From JAPLDB01 sp038230515 (lineage in GTDB: Bacteria; Bacteroidota; Bacteroidia; AKYH767-A; 2013-40CM-41-45), in assembly GCA_038230515.1 (NCBI GenBank), contig JBBRND010000007.1, positions 62,001-126,000 on the forward strand: a DNA stretch of 64,000 bases, in the 5' to 3' direction. A program made the position numbers and the translations under genes. The notes beneath the pieces were generated by a model that saw nothing but the letters and a program-made list of their open reading frames with translations, was not told the origin of the DNA and did not search any database. How positions within the stretch are numbered: position 1 is the stretch's first letter; every line of letters begins with the position of its first letter. Of this stretch, positions 27,965-37,790 are shown one piece after another.

Positions 27965-28010
27965 CTCCGGTTTAGCATCCATATTCCGGAAATTTACCTT
28001 TTCATTCTCC

Positions 28011-28071
28011 GTAAAAGCCATTTTTCTGCCTGAAAAGCCATTCCTGAGGACGAAAAATGCCATATTCTTCC
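28011..28071. repeat. Short degenerate 20-21-bp repeat, three units
   Basis: Three units with the shared core GAAAAGCCATT or a close variant start at 28011, 28031 and 28051. They lie 46 bp past the TonB receptor stop and 58 bp before the larger 21-bp array but have a different core. In the minus frame they give 7-residue repeats (MAFFVLR, NGFSGRK, MAFTENE). Confidence 0.7.
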
Positions 28072-28128
28072 TGATAATCAAAACAAATATCCTAAAAATT
28101 TGATTAATTTGAATGATTTTATATGAAT

Positions 28129-28338
28129 CACGGTTAGTTTTTACTTATTTACGGTTAGTTTAGATAGAATTACGGTTAGTTTTTGGCAATTCACGATTAG
28201 TTTATCCTGATTTACGATTAGTTTTTGACGAATAACGATTAGTTTTTGCAGATTTACGATTAGTTTTTGACGAATAACGATTAGTTTTTGCATATTTACG
28301 ATTAATTTTTTGAGAATTACGATTAATTGATGCCGTAT
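28129..28338. repeat. 21-bp tandem array B, ten units, inverted relative to array A
   Basis: Ten head-to-tail units of exactly 21 bp with the plus-strand core TTACGRTTAGTTTTT, the reverse complement of the core in the array at 7998-8186. Bases outside the core vary. The array fills the space between the convergent TonB receptor and PAP2 phosphatase genes. There is no evidence of translation. Confidence 0.95.
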
Positions 28339-28428
28339 TTATGGACATCTAAAGCCGTTTGTGGAAGAAAAATTTACTATTGACGAAAGGAAATGGCTAT
28401 TATCCGAAGAAGCAAAGAAATACAGGAG

Positions 28429-29376
28429 TTAAAAAATCAATCTGCACTTCACTCCCGCAAAACTATCGGCCATAGAAAAAAACAATTCAGTTTTTTTCTT
28501 TTTGGTGAGAGAAGAAAAACTTTCATTCGCATCAATTTTACGATGATGATGCACCACTTGCTTCGCACAAAGATAGCCCGCCATGCCACCCACCAAAACA
28601 TCAGAAGCCCAATGCGTGTGTTCAACCATTCGGGAAATGCCAACCAAACCCGCCAGCGAATAAGCAACGATGCCCACCGCTTTTGTATCGCTATACTGCA
28701 TAGCAAACACCGTTGCAATTGCAAATGCAGTAGAAGTATGGCCGGAAGGAAAGGCATCGAAGTAAGAAACATCTCTTCCGATTGAAGTAATAGAAGGATC
28801 ATACTGCTTGAAGAAGCCATACCAGTATCCACCCCGGTGACCTTTACCATAAGCAGAAGTATAAGATGCAGAAGGGCGCTCTCGCGAAGTGCAATATTTT
28901 ACAACCCGCACCCACACACCGGAAGTAATTGCCGCCTGAGAAGCAAGCAGCGAGGTTTGAAAAAGTTTTTTATTCTTAGTAAACAATCCATACACCCCGC
29001 ACACGGAAATTACACCAATGCCATACGTGCTTCCGAATTCAGTAACGATAGGCGAAGTGAAATTAACAAAACTATTCTTGCTTTTAAGGTAGCGCATGTT
29101 TTCATCAATCGCATAATCGTATTTAAAAAGCACCACCGTAGCCCCCGCCACGCCCGCAGCCCAAAACCAATCCCTCGCTTTCATGTGAATGGGAGAAACA
29201 AACTGCTCACCGAAATCATGAACCAGCGAAGGCAAATATCCATTGTGCGATCGGAGAGACAAAACCGAATCGCGCTTCAGAAATTTACAAATAGAAACGG
29301 AAGAATCAGCCAATGCGCTGCACATTTCTGCCCTGCTTAAGAGAATGATGATGAAAAGGAAAAAAAATTTCCGCAT
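28429..29376 (-). CDS. PAP2-family phosphatase, secreted/membrane
   Basis: PAP2 superfamily protein of 315 residues with an N-terminal signal sequence (MRKFFFLFIIILLS). The catalytic motifs are KYCTSRERP (about 160-168), FPSGHTSTAF (about 211-220) and SRMVEHTHWASD (about 251-262), all intact, unlike the SSHA variant of the first PAP2 protein in the window. The N-terminal 70 residues before the first helix are unusual length for a minimal PAP2 enzyme but common in Bacteroidota. Likely a lipid phosphate or undecaprenyl pyrophosphate phosphatase. It is divergent from pyrG and stands alone. Confidence 0.9.
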   Translation of the reverse strand: MRKFFFLFIIILLSRAEMCSALADSSVSICKFLKRDSVLSLRSHNGYLPSLVHDFGEQFVSPIHMKARDWFWAAGVAGATVVLFKYDYAIDENMRYLKSKNSFVNFTSPIVTEFGSTYGIGVISVCGVYGLFTKNKKLFQTSLLASQAAITSGVWVRVVKYCTSRERPSASYTSAYGKGHRGGYWYGFFKQYDPSITSIGRDVSYFDAFPSGHTSTAFAIATVFAMQYSDTKAVGIVAYSLAGLVGISRMVEHTHWASDVLVGGMAGYLCAKQVVHHHRKIDANESFSSLTKKKKTELFFSMADSFAGVKCRLIF

Positions 29377-29471
29377 TTGTAATCAGTACCTATTCGATGT
29401 TCGCACCGCGCGAAGGTGAAAATATTTTATTAAAACTTTTCAACTTCTTTTTCCCGTTCTACTATTTCAAG

Positions 29472-29479
29472 TATGTTTG
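29472..29479 (+). promoter_or_regulatory. Candidate -7 box TATGTTTG of pyrG
   Basis: TATGTTTGC matches TAnnTTTG plus C and lies 73 nt upstream of the pyrG start. A related sequence, CGATGTTCGCACC, occurs about 77 bp further upstream. Confidence 0.45.
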
Positions 29480-29552
29480 CACCCCGTGAAGAAATAACGA
29501 TTGAGAATCTTTCTTCTCATAACTAATTCTTAATTTTTAATTCTTACTTACG

Positions 29553-31160
29553 GTGTCCACAACAAAATACATTTTCGTTACAGGCGGAGTTACGTCATCG
29601 CTCGGCAAAGGAATCATTTCCGCATCGCTTGCAAAGCTTTTGCAGGCACGCGGATACAAAGTCACCATTCAAAAATTTGATCCCTACATCAATGTTGATC
29701 CCGGCACACTAAATCCTTACGAACATGGAGAATGTTATGTAACCAATGACGGTGCAGAAACCGATCTTGACCTCGGTCACTACGAACGATTCCTGAATGT
29801 ACCCACATCTCAAGCCAACAACGTAACCACCGGGCGCATTTATCAAACCGTAATCAACAAAGAACGCGAAGGCGCCTACCTCGGAAAAACAGTACAAATC
29901 ATTCCCCACATCACAGATGAGATAAAAAGAAGGATGACCTTGCTTGGCGAGTCAGGAGAATTTGAAATCATCATTACGGAAATCGGTGGCACCGTTGGCG
30001 ATATCGAATCACTGCCTTATGTTGAAACAGTTCGTCAGTTGAAATGGGAACTCGGAAGTTCTGCAATGGTAATTCATCTCACGCTTGTACCTTTTCTCGC
30101 AGCCGCAGGCGAATTGAAAACAAAACCCACCCAACACTCAGTAAAAGCATTGCTCGAACTCGGAGTACAACCCGATATTCTGGTTTGCCGCACCGAACAT
30201 TCACTCAATACAGACCTTCGGAGAAAAATTGCACTCTTCTGCAACGTGAATGTAAATGCAGTTATCGAGTCCATTGATGTTGATACCATTTATGACGTAC
30301 CTTTATTAATGTACAAAGAACAACTCGACAAAGTTGTTCTCGCAAAATTAAAACTCCCTCTCCAGCACGAACCCGAACTTGAACAATGGAAAGCATTCCT
30401 CGGCAAATTAAAAAACCCGGTCAATGAAGTACGAATTGGTCTCGTTGGAAAATACATTGAGCTGAAAGATGCTTACAAATCAATCGCTGAATCATTCATT
30501 CATGCCGGTGTCGCAAACGAATGTCGGGTAAATGTAGAATGGATTCATTCAGACAAACTCAATGCTGACAATTTTGAAAGCAAACTAAGCGGACTTCACG
30601 GAGTGCTTGTTGCACCCGGCTTTGGCGACAGAGGCATTGAAGGAAAAATAGCTGCCATAAAATACGTTCGCGAAAACAATATTCCTTTTTTTGGAATCTG
30701 TCTCGGCATGCAATGCGCCATGATCGAATTCGGAAGAAATGTTCTCGGATGGAAAGATGCACACTCAACAGAAATGAATCCTGAAACGAAGCATCCAGTC
30801 ATTCACATGATGGAAGATCAGAAAAGCATCACTCGTAAAGGAGGCACTATGCGGCTTGGAGAATATTCCTGCATGCTCACCAAGGGAACAAAAGTTGCAA
30901 CCATCTACGGAAAGACAAAAATCGGTGAACGTCATCGCCATCGTTTCGAATTCAACAGTAAATTTCTTCCTTCTTACGAGGAAGCAGGAATGATTGCAGC
31001 AGGAATAAACCCCGATTTGAATTTAGTCGAGATCATTGAACTGAAAAACCATCCGTGGTTTATCGGTGTACAATATCATCCCGAATACAAAAGCACGGTT
31101 GAAAATCCACATCCGCTTTTTGTAAAATTTGTGAGAGCAGCACTGGAAAAATCGAAGTAA
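29553..31160 (+). CDS. pyrG: CTP synthase
   Basis: Converts UTP to CTP with ATP and glutamine. 535 residues, the usual length. The synthetase domain begins YIFVTGGVTSSLGKGI with its P loop and has the UTP/CTP-binding region EIGGTVGDIES. The glutamine amidotransferase domain has the nucleophile in FFGICLGMQ (Cys about 383) and the His-Glu pair in YHPEYKS (about 515). The start codon is GTG at 29553 in the family-typical position. A typical single-gene locus, divergent from the PAP2 gene. Confidence 0.98.
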   Translation: MSTTKYIFVTGGVTSSLGKGIISASLAKLLQARGYKVTIQKFDPYINVDPGTLNPYEHGECYVTNDGAETDLDLGHYERFLNVPTSQANNVTTGRIYQTVINKEREGAYLGKTVQIIPHITDEIKRRMTLLGESGEFEIIITEIGGTVGDIESLPYVETVRQLKWELGSSAMVIHLTLVPFLAAAGELKTKPTQHSVKALLELGVQPDILVCRTEHSLNTDLRRKIALFCNVNVNAVIESIDVDTIYDVPLLMYKEQLDKVVLAKLKLPLQHEPELEQWKAFLGKLKNPVNEVRIGLVGKYIELKDAYKSIAESFIHAGVANECRVNVEWIHSDKLNADNFESKLSGLHGVLVAPGFGDRGIEGKIAAIKYVRENNIPFFGICLGMQCAMIEFGRNVLGWKDAHSTEMNPETKHPVIHMMEDQKSITRKGGTMRLGEYSCMLTKGTKVATIYGKTKIGERHRHRFEFNSKFLPSYEEAGMIAAGINPDLNLVEIIELKNHPWFIGVQYHPEYKSTVENPHPLFVKFVRAALEKSK

Positions 31161-31262
31161 TAAATTTCACTTTTTGTAAGATTGTCTCTGCGAAAAAAAA
31201 CGCAGACTAGGAGAATTAAAAAAATCTACATATCCACGGCTGATTTTTTAATGCTTATCTGA

Positions 31263-32294
31263 TCACTCTTTCACAATTCGTTTTATTACTGATCCTTTTT
31301 CCGAAGAAATTTTTGCAAAATAAACTCCTTCGCGAAGATCATTAAGATACAATGTTTCTTCAGCAACAGATTTTTCCAAACAGATTTCCTTCACAATTTT
31401 TCCTGTCATATCAGAAATCTGAACAGTAACTTTAGTATTCAATTTTGTAAGAGAGAGAGCAATTTTATCATGAAATGGATTTGGATAAACGCTCACGTTG
31501 GCAGAATTAAAGTTGAGTTGAGGAACCGAATTTGTAAAAAGAATCTGACGAATGCCTGCAGATTTTTTATGATCTGTCTGCAGTCCGCTCAAATCTTTTG
31601 TTGACATGTAAAGGATGGGTTGCTTTTTCATGTTGTTCGGTGTATTATCCATCCACAAGTAAGTTACAATGTGAGAAACAATGTCAAGCCCTGCTCCGTA
31701 ATTGTAAACAAGGACTTCATCAATTTTTATTCTGCCAACATTATTAAATACACCACCTGATTGAGCCGGCAAATTCAAAGTGCCGTATGCATCATATGTA
31801 GTCGTTACCACGCCCGTAATATTTGCAACACCATTTGACCCGGTTACGCTGTCGGAGTAGGATTGACCAAATGTGAACGGATAAGCAAAAATCCTGAATC
31901 CGTTAGTGAAATTATCCTGGGCGCTGAAAACCACAGTGCCAACTTCTTTATAGGAGGTGGTTGAAGTATTATAAAACTCATAGGTTGTCCCTCCTTGCGT
32001 AACATCCACAATTTCTGCTGCCATGTTTGCCGTTGGGAAAACAGTAGCGTAATTTGTAAACTGTGGCTGCATAAAGTTAAACTCCCTTGTGTTTAATGTA
32101 CTGGGCAGAGAAGACAAATTCCACACAACCCCAGCTCCGGCAGACCCCGGCTGCATCGCAGCGGTATCAACCACAATTTTGTAAGCAAACGTGTCCGCAT
32201 AAATCGGATTGTAGCTTGATGTAATTGTTGGCTGAGCAAATAAATTAAAAGCAAATATTGAAATAAGCAAACTGAGTAGAGATGTTTTTTTCAT
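31263..32294 (-). CDS. T9SS type A sorting-domain protein
   Basis: Secreted protein of 343 residues with a signal peptide ending NLFAQ (about 1-21), a beta-rich body of about 240 residues that I cannot assign, and a C-terminal type IX sorting domain from about residue 265: VYPNPFHDKIAL, VQISDMTGKIV, LREGVYFAKI and a basic end (VIKRIVKE). It should be exported through the T9SS and either anchored or released. Its upstream region faces the larger sorted protein at 32639 on the opposite strand. Confidence 0.88.
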   Translation of the reverse strand: MKKTSLLSLLISIFAFNLFAQPTITSSYNPIYADTFAYKIVVDTAAMQPGSAGAGVVWNLSSLPSTLNTREFNFMQPQFTNYATVFPTANMAAEIVDVTQGGTTYEFYNTSTTSYKEVGTVVFSAQDNFTNGFRIFAYPFTFGQSYSDSVTGSNGVANITGVVTTTYDAYGTLNLPAQSGGVFNNVGRIKIDEVLVYNYGAGLDIVSHIVTYLWMDNTPNNMKKQPILYMSTKDLSGLQTDHKKSAGIRQILFTNSVPQLNFNSANVSVYPNPFHDKIALSLTKLNTKVTVQISDMTGKIVKEICLEKSVAEETLYLNDLREGVYFAKISSEKGSVIKRIVKE

Positions 32295-32638
32295 TTATCT
32301 TTTTAAGGTTTTGAGTGCGCAAGATAAAACATATTTCTTACAGAAAGCAAAACAAATATTGACACTTTTTAGAATTTCATGCGTAAAAACTGATTCTGTT
32401 AAAAAAAAGTTCATTCATTCACCTAACCTTTTGGTTCATTCATCCCAACTTTTGATACGTTAACAAAAAATCTTCAAAAATCAGCACGGCTTTTGTTGAA
32501 GTGTATATAAAATTTATCTATCTTAGCATCCAAATTCACAAGGCAAAATCCAAACCCGTCTGTTTGGAATGAAAATTTAATAGCAATTTAATTCTGAATT
32601 CGTCTTTCTCAAGTAACCAATAAAAAAAAATTATCAAA
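32295..32638. other. Divergent intergenic region (344 bp)
   Basis: This AT-rich space separates two divergent T9SS cargo genes. I see no gene. A weak promoter candidate for the plus-strand gene is TATCTTAG at 32519-32526 with TTTTGTTG about 20 bp upstream, giving a leader of about 105 nt. Nothing else stands out. Confidence 0.5.
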
Positions 32639-35600
32639 ATGAAATTAAACTCTACACAATCAGCAATCCGAGTTTTAATTTTTTCACTGTTCCTTCTTTG
32701 CTTTGCTCAGCAAGGGTTTGGACAAACCATCGGGATTAATTATGTCCCATCACAACCTGCCGGGGCTCTTACTTGGAATAGTGCAGCTACAGCTCTGGCC
32801 ACACTTAACGGAGCTGATGATGTGCTCGCCTCATTTACCCCTCCGGCTACATGGGGCGGATTTTATTATGGAGGTGTTTGGTATCCACAGGCAACAACCA
32901 CATTTTATGTATCATCAAATGGTTGGATGTCCGTTGCAAAGCCCGGTGATCCCATACCACCGAGTTCCCTTCCTGTAAATGACCTTGCTGGAAATCCATA
33001 CCGCATTATCGCACCTTTATGGGATGATTTAAAACTTCATGCAACGGGGGGAGGGGTTACATGGAAAGTGACAGGTACACCCACAACCAGAGTTTTAATT
33101 GTAGAATGGAGAGGTGTATACTGGGACAAAACGGGGGCTGACACTGCAATTTCTTTTCAGGTTCGTATTTATGATCATCAACAAACTATTGCTGCAAATC
33201 GTGATGGAATTGAATTCAGGTATAAAAGAAACGGAACTTCCACATATGGATTAAGTGTTACTCCATCTGCTTCAATCGGCTTAAGCGGATTTTGTGCGAA
33301 CGATATTGAAGCGTGGACAAATGCCTCTGGTGCAACTATCAGTAAAACTGTCCCTGAGGCCATTGTAGCAACAAAACCATCTGATCCTGCAAGCTATAGA
33401 TTTACGCCAGTTGCACATCCAAATGATGATTGCGCTGCACCTTATGCCATGGTTTTTAATCCAGGTCTCCCTCTCATTTCATCCTTGGGAACCTTACTTC
33501 ATTCTACATTATCTGCAGCACTTCCAACTCCGGGTTGTGGAGCAACAGCAACGAACTTTAGTGATGTATGGTTTTCATTTACCAAGCCAGCAAACATTAC
33601 AAACTTCGAACTCTTTACTGACTCTCTTGATTGCAGAGGGGTAAATTACACAACAGGCATTGAGGTTTTCACTGCCTGCGGCACTGCACTTGCCGGTGGA
33701 TGTAATTTCGGAGCTGCTGGACCTGCAGGAACAAATGCATCATCTTATCTTAACCTTACAAATCTTCCATGTGCTTCCACACCATATCTTGTGCGGGTAT
33801 TTTCCTCTGACACTCTTTATCGAAGCTATTTTCGTTTCAACATTCGACCGCCCGGAAGAACCTGTGCGTATTCAAATGATATTACTGGATGTGGACTCCC
33901 TTATAATTCCCCCCCTTTATCCGCCCTCAATTTCACAAATGATTACGACAGTTTATATCCTGCCTGCCACAGTCGCGTAGAGCATGGAGAAGATTATGTT
34001 TTCTCTTACACGCCTGCAGCCACGCAATGTGTAAATTTTCAACTTGTAAACACGCCTGCTAACTCAAACCCCGGTTTATTTATTTATGCAAATGGTTGCC
34101 CCTCGCCTAACGCAGGTCCAACAGGAAGTGAAGTTTGTTACGGAAGCGTTACTTCTGCAGGTGGTGCCCCGTTAAGTTTTAACAGCGTTACTCTTACTGC
34201 CGGTCAGACATATTACTTTGTTGTAGATAATGACAGTTCCGGTGCTAACCCTTCTTTACCTCTTTTTAATCTCAATATAACAATTTCCGGTTCAGGCACA
34301 CCCTTGAATGATCCCTGTAGTGGAGCTACAAGTTTCCCTGTAACAGTTGCTGCAAATTGCGTGGGAGGAACAGCCGGGGATAACAGTTGCGCCACACCTT
34401 CTGCAGCAGGAACAGTACCGGTTCCGGGCTGTGGCAGCTTTACGGATGGTATCACGCCTGATGTTTGGTTTACTTTTACTTCTCTTTCCATTCAGCCGCA
34501 TCAGATTAATGTAAACCCTGCCGGTGGTACTCCCGCTCAGGATCTTGCCATGCAAATATACACTGGCGGTTGTGGTGGTCTTGTCTTACTTGCAGGGGCT
34601 TGTGACGACAACAGTAATGGCTTGATGCCTTCGCTTTCCATCGTACCTACAGGTGTAGGTGTTGTTTACTATGTAAGAATCTGGTCAAACAATGGAACCA
34701 AACCAGGTCAATTCACAATTTGTGCTGTTCAGGGTTGTACTCCTACTAACGACTTATGCTCTGGTGTAATTACCTTAAATGTTGGTCAACCCTTACAAGG
34801 AGATAATGGCTGCTCTACAGGGACTGCCGAACCTTTTTCCGGTGTTAGTGCTGGCTGCTGGACAAACACTGGTGGTGCAGGTCAGATTCAAACTGTTTGG
34901 TACAATTTTATTGCTATTAATGCACAAATGAGAATCCGCCTTCGTCTTCTCACAATGTTCGATTCTCAAATGGCGCTTTATTCTTCTACCGGTGCGGGGG
35001 CTAACACATGTGCAGGCACTTTCGCTCAAATTTTTTGTAATGATAACGGTCCAAATACCTGCGGTGCTGGTGGTACTATCAGGTGGTCGGAAATTACAGC
35101 TACCGGTTTAACTGTCGGTAATACTTATTTTCTTCGTGTGGATGGAGTAAATGCAAATACAGGTACTTTTGAACTAACTCTTGAAGACGGAGTCAATCCA
35201 TATCCTCCGATCAATACTCAGGATTGTGCATTGGCTCAAAGTATTTGCGGAAACGCAGGTTTTACTGTTGCCGATCCGGGTTTTCAGGGTACCGGAAATA
35301 TTTGTGACATGGCGAACAACGGTGGAACTACATGCATGGCATCAGGTGAGCGGGGATCAGCATGGTACACATGGTCTGTTACGGGCGCTGCAGGAACCGG
35401 TACTGATATGAATTTTTTAATCTCCCCAAATTCTCCGAACGATTATGACTTTATTTTATACCTGGTTGATACTACTTCTATGATGAATGGAAATCCCGGT
35501 GGCGATGGTGTTCCCGCAGTTGCTAACTACTGTAATTCATTAAGCACTTCCGCTGCGTTTCCTGCTGTTTCATGCAACTGGTCTGCCTGCGGAAATACAG

Positions 35601-37672
35601 GATGTAATGCTTCAGCGGGTACTTTGACTATTACCGGAACGGCCGGTTCTTACTATCAGGGTGGTGGTGGGGCTCCTTGCCTAGCACCTGCTATTCATTT
35701 ACCTCCTGGAGTGACAGGAACCTTCTTGTTGCAAACAAGTAACTATACCACATCTACTGCAGGTTTTAGTATTAACTGGCAGGGAACTCCGATAAATGGC
35801 AATCCTCCAAGTATGATCTGGCAAGGTTCCACTACTACTTGGGGTACATTAGCCAATTGGTCTCCGACCTGTGGACAAGTTCCTGACTGTGTTACTAATG
35901 GAATCCCTGCCTTTATCGGAACCGGTGGCAGCCAAATGCCAAATATTATTGCTTCAACTACTGTTAAAGATCTTACCATTAATGCAGGTGCGACACTCAC
36001 TATAACCGGTGCTGCAACTGTACTTTCAATATGTGGTAATTTTACCAATAATGGAACATTGACTTGCAATCCATTAAGTACTATCACATTTATAGGAAAC
36101 CTTAATCAGTCAATTAGCGGAATCTTCGCTGCTGCATCTAACCAGTTTTACAATCTCACAGTCAACAAAGGAGCCAATACGCTTACTTTCAATACCAATA
36201 TTTATTGTCAGGGTAATTTTACAGTTACAGGACCTAACGGAATTGTAAATATTAACAGTAAGAACCTTGAAGTAGGTGGAAATTTTTACAACTACAATGG
36301 CAATACAAGTTTAACTGGTTTAGCAAACAGTACCATTGCATTTACTAGACGGAGTGCCGTAAATGAGACTTACCAGAATGACGGTGCAAATCTCACGCTC
36401 AATAATGTGAGTATGCGAACATTAATTGCCGGTACTCTTACCCTTAATGCGAATGCAACAAGTGACTTGATTATCGGTGCAAATGGTGTCTTGTCGTTGG
36501 GTACAGGGGGCTTTGGCCAAAATGGTGTAATTGTTACTCCTGTAGGCACTGCAAGAGAAGTAAATGTGTTGAACAGTGCTGCGGCTGCCTGCAATGCCGG
36601 ATGTGCTTCAAGCTATGTGCAAGGTAAATTAAGGAGAGCAATTCCGAATGGCGCAGCATCACTTGCCTCTTTTGATTTTCCTGTTGGCGAAGCAACAAAG
36701 TTATATCAACGCGCAAATATTACTTATACTGCTGCCACAACGGGAGCGTATAATTTGTTAGCGCAGTTTAAAACCTGGGGTGGCGCAAACTGCGCAGGAC
36801 CTCCCGGTGCAGGCCCTGTAGCAAGTGAATGTGTAACTGCAACATATTCTGCACTTCCTTATTTCGATCATGGATATTGGAATATTGATGCAAGTATTGG
36901 TGCACCAACCGGAACCTACACGGCAACGCTCTATAATAATACTGTTGGAAATAATACAGGCATGGGATGGACTGTTGTTAAAGCTACTTCAGGTTCCTGC
37001 GCTTTTGCTTTATCCGGTGCTTGCTTTGTAGGAAGTACAGCAGGAGCCACACGAAGAGATGCCTTAAACGGTTTCTCTGATTTTGCCACTGTTCAATCTC
37101 AAACCCCACTCCCGATTGAATTGTTATCTTTTGACGCATCACCATTAAATGTAGGTGTGCATTGCAAGTGGGTAACTGCAACGGAAATCAACAACGATCA
37201 TTTCGATATTGAGAGAAGTAAGGATGCCTATACATTTAAAGCAATCGGTCAGGTTAAAGGATTTGGCTCCGGAGTTTCAACTCAGAACTTATCTTATTCG
37301 TTTGATGACAATGAACTTTGCACAGGTACTCTTTACTACCGTTTAAAACAAACGGATATAAATGGTACTTTCACTTACAGCGATGTGGTTGCGGTTAATT
37401 GTAAAAACTCGCTCGTAAATCTTGCACCAAACCCCGCCAGAACGAATATCAATCTAAACTTCTTCGAACCGCAAACAGGGATGGTAACAGTTGAAGTTTC
37501 TGATATGATTGGACAGATTGTGATTCGTCAATCTTATAATGTAGAAAAAGGATTTAACGACCAAAATGTTGATATCGCTTCTTTGCCAAATGGTGTTTAC
37601 TACCTTAAGATTTTAAACCGAGACAACCAACCGGATGAAGTAGCAAGGCAGATAAAGTTTCTGAAATATTGA
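32639..37672 (+). CDS. Large T9SS type A cargo protein, first of a tandem pair
   Basis: A 1,677-residue secreted protein. Signal peptide ends QQGFGQ (about 1-29). Residues 30-255 form an N-terminal module with SSNGWMS and PLWDDLK. Four or five modules of about 145 residues follow, starting at NDDC (about 260), NDPC (about 553), NDLC (about 701) and QDCALAQSIC (about 860), each with VWFTF or VWYNF, CxDN and YYxRVW motifs, resembling beta-sandwich prepeptidase-type domains. A repetitive beta-helix-like part begins about 1060 (TINAGATLTI, GNFTNNGTL). Residues 1590-1677 are a T9SS type A signal ending RQIKFLKY. The partner is unknown; surface adhesion or matrix role is inference. Confidence 0.9.
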   Translation: MKLNSTQSAIRVLIFSLFLLCFAQQGFGQTIGINYVPSQPAGALTWNSAATALATLNGADDVLASFTPPATWGGFYYGGVWYPQATTTFYVSSNGWMSVAKPGDPIPPSSLPVNDLAGNPYRIIAPLWDDLKLHATGGGVTWKVTGTPTTRVLIVEWRGVYWDKTGADTAISFQVRIYDHQQTIAANRDGIEFRYKRNGTSTYGLSVTPSASIGLSGFCANDIEAWTNASGATISKTVPEAIVATKPSDPASYRFTPVAHPNDDCAAPYAMVFNPGLPLISSLGTLLHSTLSAALPTPGCGATATNFSDVWFSFTKPANITNFELFTDSLDCRGVNYTTGIEVFTACGTALAGGCNFGAAGPAGTNASSYLNLTNLPCASTPYLVRVFSSDTLYRSYFRFNIRPPGRTCAYSNDITGCGLPYNSPPLSALNFTNDYDSLYPACHSRVEHGEDYVFSYTPAATQCVNFQLVNTPANSNPGLFIYANGCPSPNAGPTGSEVCYGSVTSAGGAPLSFNSVTLTAGQTYYFVVDNDSSGANPSLPLFNLNITISGSGTPLNDPCSGATSFPVTVAANCVGGTAGDNSCATPSAAGTVPVPGCGSFTDGITPDVWFTFTSLSIQPHQINVNPAGGTPAQDLAMQIYTGGCGGLVLLAGACDDNSNGLMPSLSIVPTGVGVVYYVRIWSNNGTKPGQFTICAVQGCTPTNDLCSGVITLNVGQPLQGDNGCSTGTAEPFSGVSAGCWTNTGGAGQIQTVWYNFIAINAQMRIRLRLLTMFDSQMALYSSTGAGANTCAGTFAQIFCNDNGPNTCGAGGTIRWSEITATGLTVGNTYFLRVDGVNANTGTFELTLEDGVNPYPPINTQDCALAQSICGNAGFTVADPGFQGTGNICDMANNGGTTCMASGERGSAWYTWSVTGAAGTGTDMNFLISPNSPNDYDFILYLVDTTSMMNGNPGGDGVPAVANYCNSLSTSAAFPAVSCNWSACGNTGCNASAGTLTITGTAGSYYQGGGGAPCLAPAIHLPPGVTGTFLLQTSNYTTSTAGFSINWQGTPINGNPPSMIWQGSTTTWGTLANWSPTCGQVPDCVTNGIPAFIGTGGSQMPNIIASTTVKDLTINAGATLTITGAATVLSICGNFTNNGTLTCNPLSTITFIGNLNQSISGIFAAASNQFYNLTVNKGANTLTFNTNIYCQGNFTVTGPNGIVNINSKNLEVGGNFYNYNGNTSLTGLANSTIAFTRRSAVNETYQNDGANLTLNNVSMRTLIAGTLTLNANATSDLIIGANGVLSLGTGGFGQNGVIVTPVGTAREVNVLNSAAAACNAGCASSYVQGKLRRAIPNGAASLASFDFPVGEATKLYQRANITYTAATTGAYNLLAQFKTWGGANCAGPPGAGPVASECVTATYSALPYFDHGYWNIDASIGAPTGTYTATLYNNTVGNNTGMGWTVVKATSGSCAFALSGACFVGSTAGATRRDALNGFSDFATVQSQTPLPIELLSFDASPLNVGVHCKWVTATEINNDHFDIERSKDAYTFKAIGQVKGFGSGVSTQNLSYSFDDNELCTGTLYYRLKQTDINGTFTYSDVVAVNCKNSLVNLAPNPARTNINLNFFEPQTGMVTVEVSDMIGQIVIRQSYNVEKGFNDQNVDIASLPNGVYYLKILNRDNQPDEVARQIKFLKY

Positions 37673-37687
37673 CGATGGAATGATCTT

Positions 37688-37733
37688 AATGAAAATTGCT
37701 GATCTGACAGGTCGGCAATTTTCATTTTATTTA
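37688..37733 (+). terminator. Rho-independent terminator after the first large cargo gene
   Basis: A perfect 12-bp stem (AATGAAAATTGC at 37688-37699 with GCAATTTTCATT at 37715-37726) encloses a 15-nt loop, followed by TTATTTAG. It starts 16 bp past the stop codon, so the two tandem paralogs probably have separate transcripts. Confidence 0.85.
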
Positions 37734-37790
37734 GTTTGTATATTCAAAAAAAATAGTACTTTTAGCGTGCTAATTTAAACAACAATTTTC

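Noticed and set aside
28129..28338. CRISPR array
   Set aside because: The units are contiguous 21-bp tandem copies; there are no unique spacers of 25 bp or more, no leader and no cas genes. The same holds for arrays at 7998 and 49500.
31187..31206. Hairpin TCTGCG-A8-CGCAGA after pyrG as a terminator
   Set aside because: The stem is only 6 bp and no T run follows, so it does not fit an intrinsic terminator. It may be a weak structure only.
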